Below are positions 7,522-15,684 of a stretch of DNA of 64,000 nucleotides, piece by piece (the first letter of the stretch is position 1; the number at the start of each line of letters is the position of its first letter). Both the position numbers and the translations under genes were made by a program. The notes under the pieces were generated by a model. The model ran no database searches. It saw only the letters and a program-made list of their open reading frames with translations, and was not told the DNA's origin. The stretch comes from Roseiarcus sp963709655 (GTDB taxonomy: Bacteria > Pseudomonadota > Alphaproteobacteria > Rhizobiales > Beijerinckiaceae), in the NCBI GenBank assembly GCA_963709655.1, contig CAVPXF010000053.1, forward strand, positions 868,001-932,000, in the 5' to 3' direction.

Positions 7522-8448
7522 ATGCCACAGCAGAATGCGCTTCCGGGACTGGTTTTCGCCGTCCTGTTCGCCCTCGGCGTTCTCGCCGCGGTCCCGAGCG
7601 GCTCGGCCGGGGATCTCGTCACAAGCGCCGCGATCGCGGTTGCGAGCTTCTTCGTCGCGGGCGTCGTCGCCGGCGCGATCCGGATCGCCAATCAGTGGGA
7701 GCGCGCGATCGTCCTCAGGCTCGGCCGGTTCGACAGGCTCGCCGGGCCGGGCCTTTTCTTCATCATTCCAATCGTCGACACGGTCGTCTACCGCATCGAC
7801 CTGCGCATCATCGCCAGCGCCTTCCGGGCGGAGAAGACGTTGACCCGCGACACCGTGCCGGTCGACGTCGACGCGGTGCTGTTCTGGCGGGTGGTCGATC
7901 CCAAGAAGGCTGCGCTCGACGTCGCCGACTATTCGGCGGCGATCAACTGGGCGGCGCAGACGGCGCTGCGCGACGTGATCGGCAAGACCGTGCTCGCCGA
8001 CATGCTGGAAGGTCGGGAAAAGCTCGGAGCGGAACTCCAGCGGATCATCGACGCCCGCACCGAGCCGTGGGGCGTCAGCGTCGGCTCGGTCGAGGTCAAG
8101 GACGTGCTGATCCCGGCGGCGCTGCAGGACGCGATGTCGATGCAGGCGCAGGCCGACCGCGAGCGGCAGGCGCGCGTCATCCTCGGCGATTCGGAGCGCC
8201 TGGTGGCGGAGTCGTTCAACGCCGCAGCGAAGACCTACGCCGACAACCCGACCGCGTTCCACCTGCGGGCGATGAACATGCTCTACGAGGGTTTGAAGCG
8301 CAGCAATTCGACCATTGTCATCGTGCCTTCGACGGCGGTCGAGGCGATGCAACTCGGCGGCGTCTCGACGATGGCGACGGTCGGCAGCGCCATCGCCCAC
8401 GCCAAGGCGGCGGCGCCGGCGCCGGAGACCCGGGAGGCGGCGGAATAG
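7522..8448 (+). CDS. Slipin/stomatin-like SPFH-domain membrane protein
   Basis: 308 aa. Two hydrophobic segments (about residues 7-25 and 35-55) anchor the protein; the SPFH domain follows, starting at IANQWERAIVLRLGRF and including the AGPGLFFIIP hairpin and the RDTVPVDVDAVLFWRV core typical of slipins. The C-terminal third is a charged helix. Slipins oligomerise in membrane microdomains and often pair with an NfeD protease-like partner, which is not present next to this gene. GAGAGG lies upstream of the ATG. Confidence 0.88.
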   Translation: MPQQNALPGLVFAVLFALGVLAAVPSGSAGDLVTSAAIAVASFFVAGVVAGAIRIANQWERAIVLRLGRFDRLAGPGLFFIIPIVDTVVYRIDLRIIASAFRAEKTLTRDTVPVDVDAVLFWRVVDPKKAALDVADYSAAINWAAQTALRDVIGKTVLADMLEGREKLGAELQRIIDARTEPWGVSVGSVEVKDVLIPAALQDAMSMQAQADRERQARVILGDSERLVAESFNAAAKTYADNPTAFHLRAMNMLYEGLKRSNSTIVIVPSTAVEAMQLGGVSTMATVGSAIAHAKAAAPAPETREAAE

Positions 8449-8468
8449 AGGCGCCGCAGCTCGGCGTG

Positions 8469-9149
8469 TCACGATCGATCGCCGAGCGCGGTCCCCGTCG
8501 CCCAGCCACGGAAAAACACTTCAGTCGAGGATTTCACTCGGCGCGACACAGCCTCCAACGTCGGCGGTCCGCCGATACCAAGGCTCTGCCTCAACTGATC
8601 GACGCCAAGCCATGCTGCGACGAGCTGCTCTGCGGCGAGCTCCGGATCAGGAATGCGGAGCTTCTCCCGTGTCTGAACGGCGGCGAGGAAAGCCGCGACC
8701 CTGCCGATCACAACAGCGGGGCCCGCGGCGAAAAAGGCCGCGGCAAGATCGGGATAGTCGTCGGCGCCGCCGGCCACGACCCGCGCGGCCCGGACGATCT
8801 CGGGGCGGGTCAGGAACAGGACAAGCCGCACGCCGAATTCCGAAAGCCGGTCGACTGCGGCGAAGCGTCCAGCGTCATCCACGAGTTCCGGCAGTTCGAT
8901 CGCTTTGAGGTTGCGGTCGAAGACCGCCGCCAGAAGGACAGGCTTGTCCGGGAAGTGGCTGTACAGGGTCATCTTCGAAACGGAGGCCCGCTCGGCGACG
9001 GCTTCCATCGTCGTCGCGGCGATCCCGCGTTCGAGAAAGAGCCCCGCTGCCGCGTCGACGATCGCCGCGCGCTTCTCGAGATCGCGCGGCCTTCCCCGCC
9101 CTCGCTTCGGAGCGGCCGTGGCGACGGAATCTTTCGAATTTCTGGACAT
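8469..9149 (-). CDS. TetR/AcrR family transcriptional regulator
   Basis: 226 aa. The helix-turn-helix lies at about residues 28-75 (AIVDAAAGLFLERG...TTMEAVAERASVSKMTLYSHF), preceded by a basic arm KRGRGRPR. The ligand-binding part resembles the AefR-type C-terminal domain (RPEIVRAARVV, LLGVDQLRQSLG-like end). It is divergently transcribed from the FAD monooxygenase gene with a 105-base gap, the classical arrangement for a regulator that represses itself and its neighbour. Confidence 0.9.
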   Translation of the reverse strand: MSRNSKDSVATAAPKRGRGRPRDLEKRAAIVDAAAGLFLERGIAATTMEAVAERASVSKMTLYSHFPDKPVLLAAVFDRNLKAIELPELVDDAGRFAAVDRLSEFGVRLVLFLTRPEIVRAARVVAGGADDYPDLAAAFFAAGPAVVIGRVAAFLAAVQTREKLRIPDPELAAEQLVAAWLGVDQLRQSLGIGGPPTLEAVSRRVKSSTEVFFRGWATGTALGDRS

Positions 9150-9169
9150 CGTCGTCTGGAAAATCGATT

Positions 9170-9192
9170 ATTAGACGATAACGTACACTAAT
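9170..9192. promoter_or_regulatory. Candidate TetR operator between regulator and monooxygenase
   Basis: In the AT-richer part of the divergent region, ATTAG and CTAAT form a 5-bp inverted repeat separated by 13 bases. The position suits a TetR dimer, but the arms are short and the inner bases are not symmetric. Confidence 0.3.
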
Positions 9193-9254
9193 TTACCCAT
9201 AGGCCGGAGGCGTTCCGCCAGCGGCAGACCGCCGGTCTCGCGAGAGGAAAGACA

Positions 9255-10520
9255 ATGGATCGACCTCACGTCATCATCATCGGCGCCGGCGTCGGCGGCC
9301 TTTGCCTGGCCCAGGGACTCAGCCTTTCCGGCGTTCCCGTCAATGTCTATGAGCGGGACGCGTCGTCAACGAGTTCCGTTGCGGGCTACCGCCTCAGCAT
9401 CAGTCCGACCGGCGCCCGGGCGCTCAAATCCTGCCTGCCCGACGCGGTCTTCGACCGACTGACCATGGCGACGGGCGAACCCTCGCGCGGCGTGACGATC
9501 CTCGATCATCGACTGAACCGGCTCATGGCCATCGATCTTCCGGTTCACGATCGAGGCTCGCTCGATAGCGAGCGGCCGATCGACCGGCCTGTCCTGAGGC
9601 GCGCTCTGCTCGATGGAATGGACGACGCGGTGCGGTTCGGCAAGACCTTCGTCTCGTACGAGGACGAGCCGGATGGACGGGTCAGCGCGCTATTTTCCGA
9701 CGGCGCGAAAGCGACGGGGGACCTCATTGTCGGCGCCGACGGCGCCAGTTCGAAGGTCCGGGCGCAACTCCTGCCGGGGGTCGACCGTATCGACACTGGC
9801 CTCGTCGCGGTCGGAGGGAAACTGCCGTTGAACGACAGCGCGCTGCAGTTCGTTCCGCGCGCGCTCATGCGTGGGCCGACGCCCATCATGGGTCCGCGGG
9901 GATGCTTCATGTTTGTAAGTCTCGTCTCCTATCGCGACATCGCTGCGCCTTTGCTGAGAACGGCTGCCGCAGAGGCGCCGGACCGGGACGAGTACCTGCT
10001 CTGGGGCTTCTCGGCCCGCCGCGAGCGGTTCGGGTCGGGCGACCCCTTCGTCGCGGCCACGACGGCCGATCTCAGGACGTTGGTGGGTCGGATGATCGCC
10101 GATTGGCGCCCCGAGCTTCAGCGCATCGTCGCCGAGTCCGATCCGAAATCAATTTCCTGGTTTGCCGTCAAAACCTCAACGCGCGTCCAACCCTGGACGA
10201 CCCGCAACGTGACGCTTCTCGGCGACGCTCTGCACAGCATGCCGCCGTATCGCGGGGTCGGCGCGAATGCTGCGCTGTGGGACGCCGCTCTCCTTCGCGA
10301 GACGATCCTGGGGCAAGGAGCCGAGGCCCCTCTCCTCACGCGGTTCGCCGAATACGAACGAAAAATGATCGAGCACGGGTTTCGCGCAGTCGAAACCTCG
10401 CTCGCGGCGATGCGTCGATTCCACGCGGAAGGCGCATTCGAACGGTTCGCGACCAAGGCCTTCTTTAGAGCCGCCGACCGCGTCCCGGCCCTGCGGCCGC
10501 TGTTGATGGGCGAGCGCTGA
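9255..10520 (+). CDS. FAD-dependent monooxygenase (PHBH-type, class A)
   Basis: 421 aa with the three signatures of the class A flavoprotein hydroxylases: the Rossmann GAGVGG (10-15), the DG motif GADGASS (160-166), and the GD motif LLGDALHSMPP with the following GVGAN (about 321-337). Such enzymes use NAD(P)H and O2 to hydroxylate aromatic or polyketide-like substrates; the sequence does not tell which. The ATG follows GAGAGGAAAG. It is divergent from a TetR regulator that probably controls it. Confidence 0.9.
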   Translation: MDRPHVIIIGAGVGGLCLAQGLSLSGVPVNVYERDASSTSSVAGYRLSISPTGARALKSCLPDAVFDRLTMATGEPSRGVTILDHRLNRLMAIDLPVHDRGSLDSERPIDRPVLRRALLDGMDDAVRFGKTFVSYEDEPDGRVSALFSDGAKATGDLIVGADGASSKVRAQLLPGVDRIDTGLVAVGGKLPLNDSALQFVPRALMRGPTPIMGPRGCFMFVSLVSYRDIAAPLLRTAAAEAPDRDEYLLWGFSARRERFGSGDPFVAATTADLRTLVGRMIADWRPELQRIVAESDPKSISWFAVKTSTRVQPWTTRNVTLLGDALHSMPPYRGVGANAALWDAALLRETILGQGAEAPLLTRFAEYERKMIEHGFRAVETSLAAMRRFHAEGAFERFATKAFFRAADRVPALRPLLMGER

Positions 10521-10663
10521 CGCCGACCGCTTTCGCCACGACGGGCTTCCTCCGGGCGTCCGGCGGTATCGCTCGACCGTATTGGACTCGAATTCGCTTG
10601 AGGCAAAGCGTGCGATGGGATCGCAGCGCGGCGGCGAGAGACCACGGCGCGCAGCGTGTGAAG

Positions 10664-11647
10664 CTACAGACGCACGCCGGCTTGCGCGGCGATGATCCGA
10701 TCGATCAGACGATCCTCGTCGGATTCGGCCGGCGCCGGCGCCTTCAGTCGCTCCTTCGCATGCATGACCGAGCAGCGAAGGATCTCGTCGATGTCCTCCG
10801 AGGCCTCGAAGAGCCCGGCGACTCGCTTCACCTTGGCGTTGTCGAAGAGAGCCGACCAGGTCTTGTCGCCCAGCAGCGGGCCCGCCCACTCCTGATTGAA
10901 GCGGACAAGCGTCTCCGTCGGCACATGCGCGTGGATCGCCTCGACGCCAAACCCGCGCGCGATCGCCTCGTGGATTTGGTTCCAGGTGAAACCGCGATCC
11001 GTTGTGATGTGGAAGTCGTCGTTGAGCGCGGCCGAATTTCCGAGCAGGCGGACGAACGGCGTCGCGACGTCCACGGAGCGCGTGAGCGTCCATACCGATG
11101 AACCGTCGCCGGCGACGATCACCGGCTTTCCGGCGATCATCCTCCGGACGGCGGCGTCGGGATCGCCGACCTGGATGGGCATGCCGGTGCGCACCGTATG
11201 GGCCGGACGCACGATGGTGTAGACGAGCTTGTCCTGGTCGCGCAGAAGCCGCTCGCAGGCAATCTTGTCGCGACTGTACTGCCAGTAATCGTTCTCGAGC
11301 TTGGTCCGCTCGGTCATGAGGTAGTGCCGGACCGGCTTTTCGTAGACCGACGCGGATGAGATGAAGACATATTGCCCGGTGGCGCCGGTGAAGGCCGCGA
11401 TGTCGCGCTTCATCTGCTCCGGAGTGAAGAGGCGGAACTGTGCGACGACGTCGAACCGCCTGCCGGCAAGCGCGCCGTAAGCGACGGCGTTCATGTCGCC
11501 GACCAGCGTCTTGACCCCCTTGGGCAGGGGCGCGGCGGTCTCCCCCCGATTGAGTATCGTCACGTCATGGCCCTCGGCCAAGGAGGCCTCGACACAGGGC
11601 AGGGAAATCTGTCCCGTACCGCCGACGTAGAGCACGCTGAGCGCCAT
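10664..11647 (-). CDS. Atypical NAD-dependent epimerase/dehydratase-family (SDR) protein
   Basis: 327 aa. The N-terminus YVGGTGQISLPCV is an extended-SDR type GGTGxI dinucleotide motif and YSRDK near residue 124 is the YxxxK pair. The family (near CSP41/3-beta-HSD-like proteins) includes epimerases, RNA-binding proteins and reductases, so no reaction is assigned. GAGAGGA is well placed ahead of the ATG. It is divergent from the exported carboxymuconolactone-decarboxylase-like gene, with a 14-bp palindrome in the gap. Confidence 0.85.
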   Translation of the reverse strand: MALSVLYVGGTGQISLPCVEASLAEGHDVTILNRGETAAPLPKGVKTLVGDMNAVAYGALAGRRFDVVAQFRLFTPEQMKRDIAAFTGATGQYVFISSASVYEKPVRHYLMTERTKLENDYWQYSRDKIACERLLRDQDKLVYTIVRPAHTVRTGMPIQVGDPDAAVRRMIAGKPVIVAGDGSSVWTLTRSVDVATPFVRLLGNSAALNDDFHITTDRGFTWNQIHEAIARGFGVEAIHAHVPTETLVRFNQEWAGPLLGDKTWSALFDNAKVKRVAGLFEASEDIDEILRCSVMHAKERLKAPAPAESDEDRLIDRIIAAQAGVRL

Positions 11648-11677
11648 GGGCGAGTTCCTCTCCCGTGTTCTGACGCC

Positions 11678-11691
11678 GATGATATATCATC
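11678..11691. promoter_or_regulatory. Perfect 14-bp palindrome GATGATATATCATC, candidate operator
   Basis: The palindrome lies 31 bases ahead of the minus-strand SDR start and 133 ahead of the plus-strand gene. It is AT-rich in a GC-rich background, as regulator sites in divergent promoters tend to be. No regulator gene adjoins it; the nearest is the TetR gene 2.5 kb away. Confidence 0.5.
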
Positions 11692-11823
11692 TGTCTGAGC
11701 CGCTTTGCGCTCGCCAAGTTCGGCTCCAAGCGCGTCGACCACATGCCCGCCGTCGAAGGCCCGCATCCAAACCGAAGCTTCGCGGAGCGGCTTGACGGAA
11801 ACTCGAGCGGAAGGAGGAAACCT

Positions 11824-12480
11824 ATGCGCCAAATGCTGATCGTCGCCGGATGCCTGATGGCCGCCATGCCCCTCGGTTGGATTGCCGCCGATACCGCCAG
11901 TTCGCCGGCCAGGGGCAAGGAGCCCCGATTTCCCCAGCTGACCCTCGAACAGCTCAACGACCAGCAGCGGCCGCTCGGCGAGAAGATCATGAAGATCTCG
12001 AGCGTAGGCCTCGGCGGTCCGTATAATCCAATGTTGCGCAGTCCTGTCTACGCTGAGCGTATATACGACTTGCTCGACTATCTGCGCTGGCACACGTCCG
12101 TGCCGACAAAGCTCAACGAGATGGCCATCCTCATCGTCGCCCGACAATGGCGCTCGCAGGTGGAATGGTTCGCCCACGCCCCCTTGGCGAAGAAAGCGGG
12201 CCTCGCCGATTCGATCATCGCCGACCTGAAGGCCAACAAGCGACCGGCCGGGATGGGCCCCGAGGAAGAGGTCGTCTACGACTTCGTGACTGACCTGACG
12301 AACAAACATGCGGTGTCGGACGATCTGTTTGATCGCGCCAAGACGCTTCTGGGCGAACAGCAGGTCGTCGATCTCACGGCGGTCGCCGGAACCTATGTCG
12401 GCGTCGCGATGATCCTGGCGATGTCCGAACAAGGCGTGCCAGCCGACAAAGAGCCTCCATTCAAGGACGGCGATCCTTGA
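11824..12480 (+). CDS. Exported carboxymuconolactone decarboxylase (AhpD-like) family protein
   Basis: About 218 aa. Residues 1-23 are a signal peptide (MRQMLIVAGCLMAAM...), unusual because members of this family are normally cytoplasmic. The core helix bundle is visible in LNEMAILIVARQW...EWFAHAPLAKKAGL, which aligns with 4-carboxymuconolactone decarboxylase; the peroxidase CxxC of AhpD is absent. The chosen ATG follows GGAGGAAACCT; an upstream in-frame start would disrupt the signal peptide. Likely a periplasmic enzyme of unknown substrate. Confidence 0.82.
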   Translation: MRQMLIVAGCLMAAMPLGWIAADTASSPARGKEPRFPQLTLEQLNDQQRPLGEKIMKISSVGLGGPYNPMLRSPVYAERIYDLLDYLRWHTSVPTKLNEMAILIVARQWRSQVEWFAHAPLAKKAGLADSIIADLKANKRPAGMGPEEEVVYDFVTDLTNKHAVSDDLFDRAKTLLGEQQVVDLTAVAGTYVGVAMILAMSEQGVPADKEPPFKDGDP

Positions 12481-13076
12481 GCTGCAATGGGTCAGCAAAG
12501 CAGGTAGGCAACCTACGGCCAGACGCCAGCCTCGTATGGAGAGGTTGATCCGCGCCTTGGCGCCGAAAAGCGCGCGGCGAGGCCACGGCGAGGGCGCGAT
12601 TATCGCGACGGCGCTTCGCTGGCGTCGGCGTCGCTGCGCTCCGGCTTGGCGTCTGGACCAGACCGCATCGTCCGCTCCAAGTTAAGCTACTCCGCTTTGC
12701 CGACGACAATCTCTGGCCTGCGGGTGCTTTCGGTTCTATCTTCGTTCTGAGCCGCAAGCATGGCTTTAGACCGGATAAACCACAGACTATAATGGATAAG
12801 GAATGCTCCGCCCCCGTCCTTCGACATCCCCAGGCTTGTCCCGTGGATCAGCATGAGGGTCTTGTCAGGGCGCCCCGGCTTTGCTTTGCGATCGCCCGGA
12901 ATACCTGCGGCAAAGCCTTGAAAACATTGGATCCGCGCCCGGGTTTTCGACGGGTCGACCGCCGGAGCTCTCCGGCCGTCGCCCCAGTCTACGGCATCGC
13001 CCCGTAACGCCCAGGTCGGACGCCCCTCGGTGCGTGGGCTCCCGAAAGTGACGAGGCGGCTCAATCCGGCTCGCGC
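12481..13076. other. Intergenic stretch, no gene recognised
   Basis: About 600 bases between two convergent genes. A minus-strand frame at 12687-13064 exists, but its protein resembles nothing I know and it has no convincing start. Around 12822-12860 there is CCTTCGACA ... AGCATGAGGGTC, reminiscent of widespread REP-like intergenic repeats, but the arms are too imperfect to call. Confidence 0.5.
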
Positions 13077-15587
13077 CTACCGCACCGGACAGGGCTTGGC
13101 GCCCCAGATCTCGGTCGCGTATTCGTGGATCGTGCGGTCGCTGGAGAATTTGCCGGAGGCGGCGATGTTGTGGATCACCTTGCGCGCCCAGTCCTCGGGC
13201 CTGCCGTGGAGCGCGCAGACCGCCCCGTCGGCATGCAAGTACGAGGTCAGGTCGGCCAGGTGCATGAACTGGTCGCCGTGGGTCAAAAGCGCGCCGCGCA
13301 GCGGCTCGAAAACGCCCGGCTCTTCGCGGCTGAAATGATTGGAGAAGATCAAGTCGAGCGCTTTGCGCGTTTCCGGCTCGTTCTGGTAGTGCCAGTAGGG
13401 GCTGTACCATGGGCGGCTGCCCGCGACTTCGGCAGCCGTCAGGCCGAACAGGAAAAAATTCTCTTCCCCCGCCTCCTCCGCCATCTCGATCGTGGCGCCG
13501 TCGCGGGTTCCAAGGGTCAGCGCGCCGTTCATCATGAACTTCATGTTGCTGGTGCCGCTGGCCTCGTACCCGGCCGTTGAGATCTGGTTCGAGACGTCGG
13601 CGGCCGGAATGCAGCGCTCGGCCAGCGTGACATTGTATTCCGGCAGGAACACCACCTTGAGCCTGCCGCGGGCCGACGCATCGGCGTCGAGCGTCTGAGC
13701 CAGATTGTTGATGAACTTGATGATGAGTTTCGCCAGATAGTAGGCGGGCGCCGCCTTGCCGGCGAAGAAGAAGGTGCGCGCAGGCATGTCGAGCTTCGGG
13801 TTCACCCGCAAGCGGTCGTAGAGAACGACGATCCTCAAAGCGTTGAGCAGCTGCCGCTTGTATTCGTGGATGCGCTTGATCTGGCAGTCGAAGATCGTAT
13901 CCGGATCGACGACGACCTCGGTATGCCGCTTGACCCAGTCGGCGAATCGGGCCTTGCATTCGCGTTGCGCCTTGAGAATGTCCGCCCGGAACGCAGAGTC
14001 TTCCGCCAAGGGCTTGAGCTTTTTCAGCTCGGCGAGATCGGTGATCCAGCCGTCGCCGATCGCGGCGGAGATCGCCTCCGCGAGCCACGGATTCGCCAGG
14101 CGAAGCCAGCGTCTCGGCGTGACGCCGTTGGTCTTGTTGTTGAAGCGCTCGGGAAACGCCTCGGCGAGGTCGCGCACGGTCGTCGTGCGCAAGAGCCCGG
14201 AGTGGATCGCGGCCACGCCATTGGTGCTGTGGGAGCCGACGATCGCCAGGTTCGCCATGCGGATCTGCTTGGTCTGACCCTCCTCGATCAGGCTCGTCCG
14301 CGCGACGCGCCCGATGTCGCCCGGAAAGCGGGCGCGAATGTCTTCGAGCAGCCGGCTGTTGATCTCGTAGATGATCTCGAGATGGCGCGGAATGATGTGT
14401 TGCAGCCACTCGACCGGCCAGCGCTCGAGCGCCTCGGGAAGCAGCGTGTGGTTGGTGTAGGCGAGCGTCCGGCGGGTGATGTCCCACGCCTCGTCCCAGT
14501 CGAGATGGGCCTCGTCGAGCAGGACGCGCATGAGCTCCGGCACGGCCAGGGTCGGATGCGTATCGTTCATCTGGATGGCCGCCTTGTCGGGCAGCGTCCG
14601 CCAATCCGAATTCGACTCCCGAAACCGCCGAACGATATCGCCGAGCGAGCAGGCGACGAGGAAGTATTCCTGCATGAGCCGCAGTCCGCGCCCCTGCACC
14701 GTGTGATCGTCCGGATAAAGAACGCGGGTCAGCGATTCCGCGTTGAGCGCTTCGGCGATCGAGGCGACGAAGTCGCCGCCGCTGAAGCGCTGAAAGTCGA
14801 ACGCATGGGCGGCGGTCGCGCTCCACAGCCGCAAGGTGTTGACCGTCTTGCCGCCGTAGCCGATGACCGGCCGGTCGTAAGGGATGCCGATCAGCGTCGA
14901 AGGGTTGTTGGGGATCATGTGCAGCATCCCCCCACGCACTTCGAACGAGCAGCCGAACGCGACCTCGACGCTCTCGGTGGGCCGCACCACCTCCCAAGGA
15001 TCGGGATGGCGCAGCCAGTTGTCCGGCCGCTCCTCCTGCCAGCCGTTGCGGATCTTCTGTCGGAAAATGCCGTGCTCGTAGCGCAGCCCATAACCCATCG
15101 CCGGCAATTGCAACGTGGCCATCGAGTTGAGGAAGCAGGCCGCCAGACGGCCAAGGCCGCCGTTGCCCAGGCCCGCGTCGGGCTCCTCGTGAAGAATCTC
15201 CCACCACTCGTGGCCGTGCTCATCGAAAGTCCGCTCGACCACGGGATCGAGCATGAGATTCATCACGTTGTTGCCGAGCGAGCGGCCGATCAGAAACTCG
15301 ATCGAGACGTAGTAGACCCGCTTCGGATTCTCGCGCGCGTAAGTCTCGTCGGTGCGCAGCCAACGATCCGCAACGATGTCCCGCACCGCACGGGCGGCGG
15401 CTTCGTAGCGCTCGCGCGAGTCGGAAGAGTCGGGCTCGACGACGTTGTCGAACTTCAGGTGCCGCTCATAGAGCGCGTCGGGCGCTCCGGCGAAGCGCAT
15501 CGCGCCGGCGCCGTAGCTCTTGAGAATCGCAGCCCCGTCCGCCGCCTGTTGCTTCAAGCCTTCGTTCGTCGCGTTTTCCTGCGCCAT
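13077..15587 (-). CDS. glgP: Glycogen/starch/alpha-glucan phosphorylase
   Basis: 836 aa, full length for GT35 phosphorylases. Visible are the N-terminal VYYVSIEFLIGRSLGNN, the substrate-site segment PDAGLGNGGLGRLAACF, the PIRIHEYKRQLLN-like KRIHEYKRQ, and the pyridoxal phosphate site EASGTSNMKFMMNGALTLG with its Lys. The enzyme releases glucose-1-phosphate from glycogen in the cytoplasm. It lies about 100 bases behind the phosphoketolase gene on the same strand and is probably co-transcribed, linking glycogen mobilisation to the phosphoketolase route. Confidence 0.97.
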   Translation of the reverse strand: MAQENATNEGLKQQAADGAAILKSYGAGAMRFAGAPDALYERHLKFDNVVEPDSSDSRERYEAAARAVRDIVADRWLRTDETYARENPKRVYYVSIEFLIGRSLGNNVMNLMLDPVVERTFDEHGHEWWEILHEEPDAGLGNGGLGRLAACFLNSMATLQLPAMGYGLRYEHGIFRQKIRNGWQEERPDNWLRHPDPWEVVRPTESVEVAFGCSFEVRGGMLHMIPNNPSTLIGIPYDRPVIGYGGKTVNTLRLWSATAAHAFDFQRFSGGDFVASIAEALNAESLTRVLYPDDHTVQGRGLRLMQEYFLVACSLGDIVRRFRESNSDWRTLPDKAAIQMNDTHPTLAVPELMRVLLDEAHLDWDEAWDITRRTLAYTNHTLLPEALERWPVEWLQHIIPRHLEIIYEINSRLLEDIRARFPGDIGRVARTSLIEEGQTKQIRMANLAIVGSHSTNGVAAIHSGLLRTTTVRDLAEAFPERFNNKTNGVTPRRWLRLANPWLAEAISAAIGDGWITDLAELKKLKPLAEDSAFRADILKAQRECKARFADWVKRHTEVVVDPDTIFDCQIKRIHEYKRQLLNALRIVVLYDRLRVNPKLDMPARTFFFAGKAAPAYYLAKLIIKFINNLAQTLDADASARGRLKVVFLPEYNVTLAERCIPAADVSNQISTAGYEASGTSNMKFMMNGALTLGTRDGATIEMAEEAGEENFFLFGLTAAEVAGSRPWYSPYWHYQNEPETRKALDLIFSNHFSREEPGVFEPLRGALLTHGDQFMHLADLTSYLHADGAVCALHGRPEDWARKVIHNIAASGKFSSDRTIHEYATEIWGAKPCPVR

Positions 15588-15684
15588 CGGTTCGCACTCC
15601 CTGATGGGTGAAACGTTTCCCGTTTGCTTTCAGGGCACTCGCCCAAGCGCCGCTGGCGCCGCTCCGGCGAAGCCCCGGATTCGC

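Noticed and set aside
12687..13064. Minus-strand 125-residue frame between CMD-like gene and glgP
   Set aside because: No family, no ribosome binding site, and composition like non-coding DNA.
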